From: Mixophyes australis
Lineage: Eukaryota; Chordata; Amphibia; Anura; Limnodynastidae
Reading direction: 5' to 3'
DNA: 64,000 nucleotides
Assembly (NCBI GenBank): GCA_036250195.1
Contig: JAVHZZ010000002.1
Location: 69,430,205-69,494,204 of the forward strand
Of the stretch, positions 29,401 to 41,600 are shown one piece after another. Under the pieces are notes generated by a model. The model worked only from the letters and a program-made list of their open reading frames with translations. It was not told where the DNA came from and did no database searches. Within the stretch, counting starts at the first letter, position 1; each line of letters opens with the position of its first letter. Both the position numbers and the translations under genes were made by a program.

Positions 29401-30118
29401 GTGACAATAACAGTTTTACACACTTTCACACGAACATGCACATTTGGAAGTAGCTCATATTAAATGTAGTTGCAACACATAGTTATTTATGTCGAAATGT
29501 AGCAGTGTTTATGGTTGATATTATAAGTTATATACATGTTAGTGACATCTAGGGTTCAGGTTACAGGAAACATATCATGTCTGGTATCATTCTAATCCGC
29601 AATTTATTCGCAGACGTCCTGTTCAATTGCCGAACAGAACGCACATTGCGTATGGTAGTTATATTTTGAAGGGAATAAATGATTAGAATGATATTGTCTG
29701 TGTAATGTAAATAGACTAGTTTAAATTGGATTCTTGGCGGGAAACTTGGAATGCATTTCCATTAGAGCTGACCCCCACCCTTGGATATTTTTGTTTGAAC
29801 TGGCCAATGACCTACATTACACTGAACCCTCCTGAAGCCTGGACCTATGGAAGCAAGCCACATCATCTCTATTGTTTTATTGTATTCACTGACTGTATAT
29901 AAGCAGGAGCTCTGGACCCAGTAGCTAGTCTACTTGACCACCAGCCTTCAGACCTGAATGACTGTACACTGGATCCAGAGCGCCTGCAATAAGTAACGGC
30001 TGTGCTTATTTTATTCTCACTTGTTACTCTGCTATTTTTTGCTAATAAATCGAATTGTGCTTTGGAACCACATCACTGGAAGTGGACAATTGTTATTGGA
30101 CAGCAATTAGACTAACAT
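29400..30118 (+). mobile_element. Probable solo LTR
   Basis: TATA box in gactgtatataagcagg (29894-29907), then a transcribed-looking R region, then a polyadenylation signal in tgctaataaatcg (about 30043) with a GT-rich block after it. This layout is that of an LTR promoter plus poly(A). No adjoining primer-binding site or gag was found. The left border is uncertain. Confidence 0.5.
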
Positions 30119-31273
30119 AACACTGCCAATGAGACCAAACGTGCTTCAGTGGAGCTGCGCCCACCACAGTGATTTTCCTGACACCATTACCTTTCCATTG
30201 GGCAAATTCTGCCCCTTTCCCATTCCTGCATTACCTTGGCAACACAGCTCTGGTCACGAATTAACGCTGTGGTCTGTCTGCTTGTTCACAGAGGCCACCA
30301 GGACTCGACCTCAGGCGCCATTTTAGCTCTTGCAGCTCCTCAGCACGTGGGTCCTGGATAGGCTCAGCTCCTTGTGATTATCAGACCTCACAATGGTTTA
30401 TCGACCACAGACTGCAGGACTACACTAGTCCTCTGCGGCTACCCACTACAACAGTCAGCTCGTGCTTATCGCACCAGAGGCCTACATGGTTCTACTTTAA
30501 TTCAGGTGAGCGGCTGATCAATGTCAACCTTTAACTTGAAACTCTTAACTCGACAGTCACCTTATAATAGGCAGTATAGCCCAGATTTCACCTAATTTTT
30601 GGACCTGAAGCTTCTGTTCTAACACCTAACTCAGGCAAATGATAGTGCCCAGATTTCACAACTTCACTGAGGAATACTCGTAACAAAAAAACTCTAACAA
30701 ATAATATTTAGAGCGTTCACCACCATTTCTGTTAAATCTGGGCTCATACTATATCTCTTTAAGAGCTTAATAGAAATAAAATTAATTTTTCCCATCACAT
30801 CATCCATTCACATCCCTACTAATTCTGCTGGGGTCCCCTTTGAGACCCCTCAGTGTGAGTGACATTGCTTCCTGTACAGCCTCACTCTGCATAGCTCTAC
30901 TAGGGCCAGAGCTGTTTTATAAAACATTTCAATCTCTCATCACTGTCTCCCCTATTAGCCAAATATTTGTGTGGCTTTGCTGCCTCCTGGTGACTGAATC
31001 TCACTACTTCACTTTTTATTCTTATATATAGTTTGCAATTACTAATACATTGCGCAGTGACATCTAATAACAGCGGTGTCTTTGGTCATAGTATCATCAC
31101 CATATGCACAACTTAGTAAGCGCCCCCGAAAAATGAACAGATTCTATCTACCCATCTCAATCATGTTGCTCCAGATCTGAATGTTCGATAGGTCTGGGTG
31201 CACACGTTCTGATCTCCAGTGATCTAACTGCAGCGACACAATCATACTCCTGAGTTCCACCTAGACTCCCCCA
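30119..31273. other. No gene; possible 5' leader of the L1 that follows
   Basis: GC-moderate, no long frame with similarity. It directly precedes the L1 ORF1 at 31274. The frames 30129-30326 and 30840-31031 are unsupported. Confidence 0.4.
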
Positions 31274-32166
31274 TTGTTGGGGTGCTCTTCTACCCCAACA
31301 ATGTTGTGCAGGCAAGAAAAGACTGTGCAACCTGGCATGTTTGAAAGAAAAGAGAAGTCTGGTCCAGACACCTACATTATAATTGCTTCTCCCTCCCCTG
31401 AAATAGAACTAGATGAGACCCACAATTCAGGAATGATCTGCTTAACTCCAGAGCTGATGAAACTCATTCAGATCACGATACAAACTGAAATGAGAGTAGT
31501 CATCCAAGAGCTAAAATCAGAGGTGGTGACTCAAACGAATTCCTTGAAACACAAAGTTGATGACATATACAGTTACTAGAAAACAGTAATACAAGAACTG
31601 ACAGATGTCCATCAATTAATGAAAGCCTTGAAGGACAATCCAAAGGACATCAAAAATCGTTGAAGCCGGAATAATATCAGCTTCAAATAAATCCCAGAGT
31701 CAGTAGATACAGACACTCTTCCACAATACTTGGAAGGTCTATTTCAGTAATACAGTAAATGCAGTCCTGACTAGCCAGTCTCAGACTTCCAGCTTGACCG
31801 TGTGCACAGTGCAGTTTTGATTCCTTCAGAATCAAGGAACAATTCATCACCTCAACCAGGATATACACTGGTTATACAGACCACAATCTCAAGTTCTGAA
31901 ACTTAGCTCCTTCGACTTTACAAAAAAGGAGGAACCTCATCAACATCATGAAAGCCCTCAGAAATCACAGGATCTGCTATTGATCAATTTTATTATCAAT
32001 TTCACCTCCTAGTTACCAATGAAGTAGTCCATACAGTCAAAACACCTGAAGAAGGCCTTGCCATGCTCAAGAATCTTGGAAATCCATTGAGTCCTTCCAT
32101 ATTGTCGGGTCTATCTTTCCCACCTGCTCAGAAGGTGCTGACTCCTGACTGGTCCAAAGCCTGATC
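31274..32166 (+). pseudogene. L1-type LINE ORF1 (RNA-binding protein), decayed
   Basis: The frame 31274-31579 gives 101 codons with a Thr/Glu-rich N-terminus and a coiled-coil-like run (MKLIQITIQTEMRVVIQEL). Beyond the stop, pieces read RNNISF..IPESVDTDTL and FQLDRVHSA, which fit the conserved RRM-like region of L1 ORF1 (RNNIRI.G.PE and DR.HR). ORF1 proteins are trimeric RNA chaperones of the LINE particle. About five stops or shifts. The partner ORF2 does not follow directly; a related ORF2 is at 36120. Confidence 0.75.
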
Positions 32167-33060
32167 CCCCAAGAAGGTTTAATACCAAATTGATCTAGAG
32201 ACTATGTTGTTACCCACTATGCTAAGTTTGTATTCGCAGGTTCTGCAGAGCAGCTCTCTACTTAACACTGACTTCTTGAGGTGGTTGGTGTAACCTCAAC
32301 AAACAGTAATACCCATGTCACTAAACAAAATGTCCAGGTGGTTTCAGTTTTCCCTTATAGTGTTTATGTCAGCTATATAAATGAATTCCTGTTTGATGTT
32401 AGGATGCAACTCTTAATACAATTTATTAACAAACTATATTAAAAACGTAGTATAAAACATATACATTTAATATAGAATAATATAATAAAATAATATGCTT
32501 TAGGACACAATTCAAAAGAAGGTTAAAAAAATAGGCTTATCAAATGAGTCTTTTAGGGACTATGTGATCCAAATGAAAGATTGTTATTCAAATACAAATG
32601 TCCTTTAATGAGACTCTTTAGTTCACATATCAATGTTTTCCTTCGTTATATTTTAAAACTTTAAAGCTTCATAGTAATTAACATTAGTTTGTTTACTCAC
32701 ATAGGTCATATTTTGTCTATGGTGTATTACTAGCCGTGCTTCTCTCCCTTGACCGATGTTTTGTTTATTGACATTTTACTATGAAGTGGAGATAGAAATC
32801 CTCTGCTTTTTTCCATTGGACAGCACAGTTTAATTGCTCTATATAGAGTAAGTGCAGTTGCTCAATCCAGTAAAATTGTAAGACCTAACCTGTTTGTTCG
32901 TGTGGTATTCATTATACCAAAGCTTGTAATTCCAACATTTGGTATAACAATAAAATAAAGTCGATTCCAATAATGACGATATACCGTAAATGTAGACTTA
33001 CTATAAGTAAGACAGACCACATGAGCAACCCACCTTCTCCATGCCTCCTATATATTCCAA
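32167..33060. other. No gene seen
   Basis: AT-rich (32390-32700 especially). No open frame of note. Confidence 0.4.
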
Positions 33061-33074
33061 ACACAGCAAATGCC

Positions 33075-33147
33075 GGCACTTGGAATTGAAGTCACCTTAC
33101 AATGCAGAAAGTGACACTTCCGGTTTTAAAGCGGCAATGCAAGAACC
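33075..33147. repeat. Left inverted repeat flanking the 49-bp minisatellite
   Basis: The block with ccttacaatgcagaaagtg and ggttttaaagcggcaatgc is the reverse complement, at roughly three in four positions, of 34529-34602. It may mark the ends of an old foldback element. Confidence 0.6.
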
Positions 33148-33470
33148 CGCCGCCTAGATAAGGTTATTGTCACGGTTTGATACTCTGGACTCTTGGATCT
33201 GCCCAACTTGGTGCTACTCCGAGCAGGGCGTGGAGTCTAACGGGAGGATGGTGTTCACCAGGGATCACCGCAAGGTGATTTGGGCTTAGTGGCATCCGCC
33301 CGCATGTCACGGTCCCTACCAGGAGTGTTAGGCGAGATCCCAGGGGAGTAGGTGTAAGTGGTATGCAGACACACTGGAAATATTGTGATGTAAGCTCTAC
33401 AACCAAGCAACGGAGTGAAGACAGATGCAGGATGAGCAATGCAAGTAGTGGTTTAATGGTGACTAGAGGT
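33148..33470. other. Spacer between inverted repeat and minisatellite
   Basis: GC-rich with two tcacggt phrases (33171 and 33308). No gene; the minus-strand frame 33170-33439 is unsupported. Confidence 0.4.
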
Positions 33471-33479
33471 TTGAACAGA

Positions 33480-34235
33480 ACAGTCCGTAGTATATTGACA
33501 CAAGGAGAGTAATTGCAACGTGTACAGTTCCACTAGCAGCATAACAGGAATAAATACAGCTTAGCAGTATAATGGCATAATTAAGAGTAGTAGTAGCATG
33601 AACAGACCAGCAGCAGAATAGTAGTGACAAGTGCAGCTTAGGTATTTGGGACCACAATATGGCAGCACGATAAGAGAGGTGCAGATAACAGTCCAGCAAG
33701 CAGGGTAATAACGATAAGTGCAGCCTGAGTGGAATAACCTGTAACACAGCTATGCAAATAGAGACAAATGCAGCAGGAACAGTCCAGCCAACAGAGGCAG
33801 ATGAAATCAAGCAGCTTGAGGGATACAACCTGTAGTGCAGCCGGGCCACAGGGACGGATGCAGAGTAGATGATCCAGACAGCACGGTAATGGAGATTGGT
33901 GCGACTTGAGCAGAGGAGCCCGTGGAGCAGCGACACAGCGGAGACAGGTGTAGCTTGAGTAATGCAGCCCGTGGAGCAGTAACACAGCAGAGTCAGGTGT
34001 AGCTTGAGCGGTACAGCCCGTGGAGCAGCAACCCAGCGGAGACAGGTGCAGCTTGAGCGGTATAGCCCGTGGAACAGCAATACAGCGGAGACCAGTGCAG
34101 CTTGAGAGGTATAGCCCGTGGAACAGCAACATAGTGAAGACAGGTGCAGCTTGAGTGGTATAGCCCGTGGATCAGCAACACAGCGGAGACAGGTGCAGCT
34201 TGAGCAGTATAGCCCGTGGAACAGCAACACACAGC
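33480..34235. repeat. Minisatellite, 49-bp unit
   Basis: From about 33910 to 34230 there are six to seven clear units of 49 bp with the core cccgtggagcagcaacacag followed by cggagacaggtgcagcttgag. Farther left, to about 33480, the units decay but the cagcttgag phrase recurs. 49 is not a multiple of 3, so stop-free units leave all three minus-strand frames open. That explains the overlapping 274-, 164- and 89-codon frames, which I do not regard as proteins. Confidence 0.92.
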
Positions 34236-34528
34236 AGAGGCACTGACGATCCAAGTAGACACAGGGAATAGACAAAATCCTAATCAAGCAGGTAACTTGA
34301 TCAACAGGCCCAAAGGAAAGGGAGGAAGTGTCTTTTCAAGTTTAGAGCCAGAACCAAGAACCAATAGGAAACTTGAAACGGACAGACAGGCACTAAGTCT
34401 GCGCATGTGCAGATCCAAAGCCAAGAGCTGGGGTATGCTTAATGAGAGACAGGAATGGAAGCCGAATGAGCGCCGTGGGACAGTTATCTAAGGGTTAGGG
34501 TTACCATTAGGGTTAGGGTTATGCTCCT
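34236..34528. other. Spacer with short TTAGGG-like run
   Basis: 34492-34522 carries four copies of ttaggg or gggtta with interruptions. No gene; frame 34216-34491 overlaps the minisatellite. Confidence 0.5.
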
Positions 34529-34602
34529 GGCATTGCTGCTTTAAAACGCCAAATCTCGCTTCCTGCATTGTAAGTGACGTCAAATCTAAGTGCCAACTCT
34601 TC
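34529..34602. repeat. Right inverted repeat flanking the 49-bp minisatellite
   Basis: Partner of 33075-33147: ggcattgctgctttaaaac and ctgcattgtaagtgacgtc. Confidence 0.6.
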
Positions 34603-35060
34603 ATTGCAAACTGGAATTACCAAACCGGACATTATTATTTTTTAAAGACTTTCTTTTTTTCCCTTTCCTTATTTTAATTCTATTTTTTAGCATATAGGGA
34701 AGTTAATTCTTCCATCTGCCTTTTTTCATAGATAATTAATGCATCCTCATATATACCATTGCTGCAGCATTTATTTTTTAATGCATTAATAGTACAGAGA
34801 AAATCTGTATCACTTTGTTACTCACAAGACTCTATATTTTAAACATACCAGTTAACACTGTGTTTAAACACAGCATATTGCCTCATTTTAGACATCCTAT
34901 ATCAGTCTGACAACTATTTCATAGTGCCTTATTGCTTTGTTAGCAACCCCTCATTATAAACAAAACATTTAAAACAACATAATAGGTGACTTTATTTTAA
35001 ACACTAGCTTTACAGTTCTAAGCACAGGGTATCAAGTTTTGCACTTTTTCACGTCACTAG
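34603..35060. other. No gene seen
   Basis: AT-rich, no similarity noticed. Confidence 0.4.
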
Positions 35061-35063
35061 GAT

Positions 35064-35430
35064 GCTCTCTGTTTTGTATGGCAGTCATAGGAATGCGCTC
35101 TGTATTTTATGGCGGTCATAGGAATGCGCTCTGTATTTTATGGCGGTCATAGGAATGCTTTCTGTATCGTATAGCGGTCATAGGAATGCTCTCTATTGTA
35201 TGGTGCTCATAGGAATGCTCTCTATTGTATGGCGGTCATAGGAATGCTCTCTGTATTGTATGGCGGTCATAGGAAGGCTCTCTGTATTGTATAGCAGTCA
35301 TAGGAGTGCTCTCTATTGTATGGTGGTCATAGGAATGCTCTCTATTGTTTGGCAGTCATAGAAATGCCTTCTGTATTGTATGGAGTCATAGGAATTCTCT
35401 CTTTATTCTGTGGCGGACACAAGAATGGTC
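35064..35430. repeat. Minisatellite, 29-31-bp unit
   Basis: About eleven units of the form tctgtattgtatggcggtca followed by taggaatgctc. Some units lack two bases; the last two are degraded. Confidence 0.95.
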
Positions 35431-36119
35431 TTTACATTGTATATTTTGTTTAATTCAAAAAAAGCATTTTTGTAATTGTTCATGCTAATGTGTTTGCATT
35501 TAAGCGGTTATATGTAAACCACCCTTACCCCCACAAAGAGGCACAGAGGGCATTGGGAGGAATAGAGGGTATTGGCAGGGTGGAACTTCTTTTTGGGGAT
35601 AAGGGCACACACACCACCATGGTTTGGACTCACTAAAGTTTTGCATACAGGTAGGCAGAGGCAATGTGTTGCTTTGTTTTTTTTTAAAAAAAAAATATAT
35701 TTATACTTCTAGGGAGACTTTTGAACCGGTGGGAGACCCAACTACTGTTAAATTAATGCTAACCCTGGGAACTTCCTGCTGCTGGATTAAGCTGCTCTAC
35801 TCACATAATCGATGTGTGTACACCACCCACTGATGTGCTAACCTACTTGTGTTAGCTCCGCCTACCAGTGCAGTGCTTTGCCTACGTGTGTGCTAGCTCT
35901 GATAACTGTGACAGGCTCACCTGCTGCTGCTGCGACTCTGCCTACCATTGTGTATTGCATTGGCCTCACATAAAACTGAGGTGGCAAGGGCTAATGGTAT
36001 TCTAACTCCACCTACTTTGTATTGGCCACACTACCATTAATTTGGTCCCACCTACATGAGGACACTTTCAGATTTTTTTCTAGGGCCACTTTAAGTTGCA
36101 AATCCGCCCTTGTATAAGT
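35431..36119. other. No gene seen
   Basis: Contains a T/A homopolymer patch (35672-35700) and ctgctgctgc near 35920. Frame 35624-35833 has no support. Confidence 0.4.
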
Positions 36120-37410
36120 CAGTCCCCTTTACCCTAGACTGTATAATTCTGGAGGATCAGGGCAGATATAAAATCCTCATTGGGATGATAACTCAGTTAG
36201 CTGTCACAATAGCCTCAGTCTACGCCTGCAATGAGGACCAGACTGGCTTCTTTGATGAATTTTTCAATAAACCCATGTAGATATCTGACAGACATATCAT
36301 AATAAGTGGTGACTTCAATATGATTCTAGATGTGAAACTAGGCATATCTCACATGACAATGTGGGAGCTCACAAGACAAGTATCTCTGGTTTATTTATAA
36401 GCATGGCCTCCTATGAGAAAAAAGCCCCCAAACCACACATATTTGAGCTTGAGCCAGCTATTGTCACACACTCTGTAAAACATCAGTTTTTTCCTAAATG
36501 AAAAACTTACTTAAAACTTCTTGCTCTTAAGGGCCAGCTCAATAAAATTCTTAATAAGGCAGCTAACACCCTGCAGTGGCTTTGCCAGAAATATTATGAG
36601 ACGGGCGACAACGCAGGCTTTATACTGGCCTAATATTTAAGGACCAACAGAACTTGTATTAGAATAGTCTCTATAAAAGACTCTGATAATCGGATCCATG
36701 ACCCCAAAAAAATGTGGAACACTTCTAAGAATACTATTCTAACTGGTAGAATTAAAGTTTTCCTAGGTGAAGGTCATCCTCCCTCTCTTTCTGAAGCTCA
36801 GGTTTCCTCCCTTAACACGGAAATCTGTGAAGAGCTTAAGCGAACTATTCTATTAAGTCTCTCAAAAAATGCTTCTGCTCCAGGCCCTTATGGCTTTATA
36901 GCAATTTACTCTACCAATATCAGAAGATCCACCATCTCTAGAATAGCAAGATCAAGTTACGATTCGCCTATCAACCCCCCACTAGAGACATTTTGTCTAC
37001 GTAGATCTCGATCCAGAGGCCTTATTTCCAAGTCTTCATTCTACACTTGGATCAAGGAAAATTTGTATAAGCTTTTGTTTAGTGGGTACTTGGTACCCAC
37101 CAAATTAAAAGCAATATATCTGACTACCTCAGACCTCTGTTGGCAAAGTTGCAGGGCCTCTGTCCCACATATAATGAATATTGAGATCTTCTGGCAAGAA
37201 GTTAAGGATCTTGTAAACAAGATCACCCATCTACAACTCCCTCCAAACCTATCCTTCCATCTGCTCTCTCATCCACCTCCAGATGTCCCTAAACAGATGA
37301 AACTTGCTGAGCATATACTTACAGCGGCTAGAAGCCTTGTTGCCTACAATTTGAAGAAGTTTGATACCCACACAATTCCAGTTTTTATCAATAATGCTCA
37401 ATAATGTTTG
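36120..37410 (+). pseudogene. L1-type LINE ORF2 with the RT core deleted
   Basis: 36120-36340 gives endonuclease text (IASVYACNEDQTGFFDEFF and IIISGDFNMILDVKLG). 36700-36900 gives the region before the RT (KNASAPGPYGF, the G.DG.. entry block, altered). Then the 230-codon frame 36712-37404 jumps, at about 36905-37070, straight to the far C-terminus (TSDLCWQSC and FWQEVKDLVNKI). The whole catalytic RT palm is absent. Earlier stops make the endonuclease inactive too. Confidence 0.8.
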
Positions 37411-37849
37411 TCAGATCCACTGACTAGAGTACATCACAGGCATAATTCAGGACTTACCTAATCAATATTTGTCAGTGTGGAATGTTTGGACTGAATGCTG
37501 AATTGCACTTATATGTGGATGGATCATGCACATTGGAACAAAAAATGGGCTGTTCTCTGTCAATAATTAGACCAGGTAATAATTATATTAACTTACAAAT
37601 TTAAAAGGTATTAATTTCTTCAAAAGGCTCCAGATAACAATTGCTTATTTACATGATCACGGGGGCCATGGGAGTTCAGAATATGTTTTAAAAAATGTCC
37701 ACACTAAATTGGGAGAATTGTTATACCTAATTGCCATACAAGATTACCATATTAATTTGGAGAATTTTAAGATGACAAAACACAGGTAAGAATATATATA
37801 TAAATTGTATATAAGTAAACACTAAAAATAAAATATAAATGTCTCTGTC
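37411..37849. other. No gene seen
   Basis: Possibly the LINE tail at its start; otherwise AT-rich. Confidence 0.35.
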
Positions 37850-37975
37850 TGTGTGTGTATGTTAGGGAATTTAGATTGTAAGCCCCAATAAGGCAGGGAC
37901 TGATGTAACTGAGTTCTCTGTACAGTGCTGCGGAATTAGTGACGATATATAAATAAATGTTGATGATGATGATAA
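37850..37975 (+). repeat. SINE tail fragment
   Basis: tagattgtaagccccaataaggcagggactgatg to gatgatgatgat matches the SINE tails at 56470 and 58930. Confidence 0.75.
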
Positions 37976-38730
37976 ATGTAACCTAAACACATTTTTTTTT
38001 AAAAAAAAGACATTAAAATAATAGCAATCGTTAAAACCATCAGTTTACCATTAATAAAAGATTAAAAGTGCTTTTGATATCAGTACAATGATTGCACATG
38101 TAGAGGAGTGACATTATTCTCATATGTTCTGAATAGCTTCACCTGGGATATTTCTTATTGTAGGGGTATGCGTTTATTAAGATTCACAGCCCTACTGAAT
38201 ATAAAATCAGGTTTTATCTTTTAAGACAGAATGTGGTATTGGATTCAGTAAGAGCATTTCCGAGTTTTTCTTAATGATATTCTCAACCCACTTGAGAACT
38301 TTATTAAAGCCCCTTATAAAAGTGGATACTATTATCCTCAACCAGTGTATTATGTTTATTTAGATGACAGCCAAGTTCTATACTATGCACTGATTGATTC
38401 ACAGTATTTAGAAATAGCCATTTTTCCTTGAATTGCTTAATGAACCCCAAAACAAAGACATGTGAACCCCCGCTTGCAGCAAGAACCAGACCACTTTTTG
38501 TTACAGACTTTTTAGCCAATAGAAAGGAAAAGTTAGTTGGTGGGTTTACTCTGATTTAGACTTAGTTTTAATAAAGGATAATAAATCTCTCCAATTACCC
38601 TAACAGTGGCAAATAAATAAGGTTACCCCTAGTATAACATCACTAATGCTATTCATAAGAGATAATCTCAATATGTTGAGATTAAACATTTAATACTCTT
38701 AGTGACCAGATTGATAAATAAATGGTAATA
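37976..38730 (-). other. No clear gene; possible downstream part of the Penelope fragment
   Basis: A minus-strand frame 38304-38519 lies in the expected position for C-terminal Penelope sequence but shows no motif I trust. Confidence 0.3.
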
Positions 38731-38739
38731 TTAAATCAC

Positions 38740-39000
38740 CCAGGCTTCTCTGGGTCCAATTACAGGAAGCAGGAACAAGGAGGACACAGGAATCAGGAGC
38801 CAGGAACTGGTAAGTTGCTCTGACACTCAACAAGTGTCAGAGCTATGCTTTTATACTGTGTCCACTTTTTAATTCCCCACCCTAGGTGGCGATCATGTGA
38901 CCGCCCTAGGTAGCGATCACGTGACCACCGAACCCGGAAGTGCGGCTTCCGGGTCCAACGGAGCAGCGGGGGAACGCGGAGAGGTAAGTATTCGTAACAG
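38740..39000. repeat. GC-rich repeat, possible LTR piece
   Basis: aggaagcaggaacaaggagg onward, two gatcaYgtgacc phrases, and a perfect 9-bp inverted pair acccggaag/cttccgggt with a short loop (38933-38955). A splice-donor-like gaggtaagta follows. The family is not identified. Confidence 0.4.
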
Positions 39001-39229
39001 GCATTGAGGCCTAAGATGTCCAGTCCTCCAGCAATGTTAGTACTCTCTGTAAATCCTGTTCCGGAACTTCAAGTTACTGCATTTTGGTCTTATGTACACT
39101 CAGTAGTTCTCTCTTTTTCACAGGCCAGAGTCTGTCTCTGTCTTCTTAAATTTTTTTCTATACCCTATTATATCTTATCATTTTACATTTTAATACCCGT
39201 ACACAGGAAAACCTAAGACTAAGACTAAA

Positions 39230-39625
39230 TAGCACTTATTTACCCTATCTTACCTGTAGGGCACTACATATGTATTAGCATTTACCCTTTTAAAATGAAT
39301 GCTAGTAAGTACGTGGTTCTCAGTAATATCAACCCTAATAATAAAGTCCAAAAACCCCTAATACGTTCTGGATTTGCACTATAGGTGTAGGTAAAGTTAA
39401 ATGTTTTATCATTCAAATATGTAATAATTTGATCAAAGTTATGTGTGCCCCTTCCCCACCTTCCATGTAAATAGAACATCATCAATATATCCAAGTAACC
39501 AATTGATGCTTGGAAGGGACTAATGTCCCAATTTAATTTATTTTCCCAAAACCTCATAATTAGATTTGCTAGGCTAAAAGCCACATGCGCTCCGGGGCAA
39601 CATGATATGCTGCCCGTAGAACATA
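39230..39625 (-). pseudogene. Penelope-like reverse transcriptase fragment
   Basis: The minus-strand frame 39584-39282 reads AFSLANLIMRFWENK, a decayed YLDILMMFYLHGRWG and FNFTYTYS. In Penelope-like RTs the corresponding blocks are S.LANLF...WE, YIDD(V/I).IW and (F/L)..TY..S, in the same order and spacing. The catalytic Asp pair is lost. These elements make an RT fused to a GIY-YIG endonuclease; the endonuclease is not visible here. Confidence 0.65.
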
Positions 39626-41077
39626 ATTATTGTTGAGGATAAAATATGTGCATTGCAATAATAAAGTAATTATGAAACAGAGATGTCAAGTATGGTGTAC
39701 ATGTACCATTTGACAGCAGTTAGGCAATGGTTATGGTTACTAATAGCATAAAGGGACTTTACATCATAACTTTCCAATAGGTGGCCATATTCCCATTTAA
39801 AACTTCCACACAGATTGATATTCCAAAGGGTCTTTTATAAAAGACTGCAACTTGAGGACTAATGTTTTTTCTAACTAGTCAAGTAATTTTAATAAGTTCA
39901 AGTTCAAGGAATTAAAGCCAAAATAACTGGGGGTGTTTTGGAGAGTTTTAGGAAACTTCTGCAGCTGGTAGAATACTGGAATCTTAGGTTTGTTAATGAA
40001 TACAAAATGAACTCATCATTAGAAATAATTCCTTCTATTACACCTAAATGGTTTTAAGTCTCATACTATACTGAAATGTAGGGTCATGGTCAGATTTGAT
40101 ATAAAAATCTGTAACACCCGAGATTAAAATGGAGTTGACAAAAAATAGCCGTGATGCTTTTGAAAAGGTTGTATTTCTTTATTTCACCCTTGAAAATATG
40201 GACACACAGAAAGACATAAGCAGGTAACATATCAAAAGGAACAGTGTTGTACAAAAAAGCTTGTAATACTACAGAAAGTAAATGCAGCCAATAATCTCAA
40301 AATACAGTACGTTAAATATTAAAAACATGTTTTAGAGGAGAACTAAAGTACGATATTTGACATATATCTTATGAAATATAAAATAAAGCATTTTTCAAAA
40401 TAATTCTAAAGTTGTTTTTATCAGTTTTGTCTTATCACTCCTGCTCCAGTTCTCTCTTTCACTGCAGCTAATGTATTTGTAGCTCAATGGCATGGCCCTT
40501 TACCTTCTTCCAGAAACCTTTGACGAAATTACATAGCACAGATTGTACAAACGAGGGGAATGAGAAGGACATAGTCAGCTGTTTAACTGCTATTGGGTGA
40601 GGCAAGTTACACTGTGATAATAAGGAGAGTAAGGGGATATCAGGTTTATAACTCATAAGTAAGATAAGCATTATATGCTGGACGTTTCTTGTTCTGTCAG
40701 CTGTAACTAAAGTAAAACCAGCGGCTCATGCAGCTAAGATAGTAAATATATATAATAGGTGAAGGTCAAAATGTCCAAATATGTGTTTTAAATTATGTAA
40801 CTTTTCCGAAATTAAATTTTTCAATCTATTAATATGTCATATTGACCACTACATGACCAGACCATTGTCTGCATCTTGGTTTTATTTCTGTTGAATTGAG
40901 AATAACTTGTTACTTTGGGTATCCAAGTGATTTGTATTTATTTATTTTTGGGACAGACATTTTTCAGTAATGCTATGGAATAATAACTAGGCTGCAAGTG
41001 GCGCTATGTGCTACAAATTGTACTCAGCTTCTTGTCCTGTATGTGAGATACCAGGTATATACCATTTACTGCATATC
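39626..41077. other. No gene recognised
   Basis: 39640-40000 may carry the upstream part of the Penelope element in broken form. 40100-41070 is AT-rich with no similarity; frame 40468-40671 is unsupported. Confidence 0.35.
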
Positions 41078-41600
41078 TAATATATATAAGCCTAGCGGCG
41101 TGTGTTAGTCTGTGTGTGGAAAAAAAACAAACAAGCTGCAGGGCCACCTGCTGGGCGGAGTTATACACTGACCTACTAAATTCTTAGCATTATTTAATAT
41201 ATAAAAGTAAAAGCCTAGCGGCGTGTGTTAGTGTGTGTGGAAAAAACTATTTTCTCAGAAAGGGCTCATCCAATTGACCTGAAATTTGGTATACTGACAT
41301 TATTTGACAAAAAAATTAGAATAGTGAAGTCAGTTAACTTCCATCATCCCCCCTTCCCCCCGTGGGAGGGGTAGTAAAGGCTAAATTTACGAGTTGAGGG
41401 GTCAAACTCATTTTCGTGAGAAAATTTTACCTCATGAACACACATTAAAAAGGGCGCTTGCGTCGGGAAGTAACGCTCTTCCCCTGAGGAGGCCTGGGCT
41501 AGGCCCAAATGCATGACAAGAACCTTTTTAAGACCTTAAGTAGCTTGATTTGACTAGAATGCATGAGTATCATGCACGGGTTAACTTGTTATGGGATAAA
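41078..41600 (+). mobile_element. Helitron-like element, short
   Basis: The left end reads tctaatatatataagcctagcgg, fitting the TC-T(A)n start of vertebrate Helitrons. A second copy of the same end (tatataaaagtaaaagcctagcgg) begins at about 41199. The right end has a 6-bp hairpin gcatga-gta-tcatgc (41561-41575) followed by acgggttaact, the usual hairpin-near-3'-end layout, though a clean CTRR terminus is not seen. No Rep/helicase, so non-autonomous. Confidence 0.5.

Noticed and set aside
33463..34287. 274-codon minus-strand frame with repeated HGLY..SSCTCL text
   Set aside because: It is the translation of a 49-bp minisatellite; all three frames are open, which is expected from stop-free units and not from a gene.
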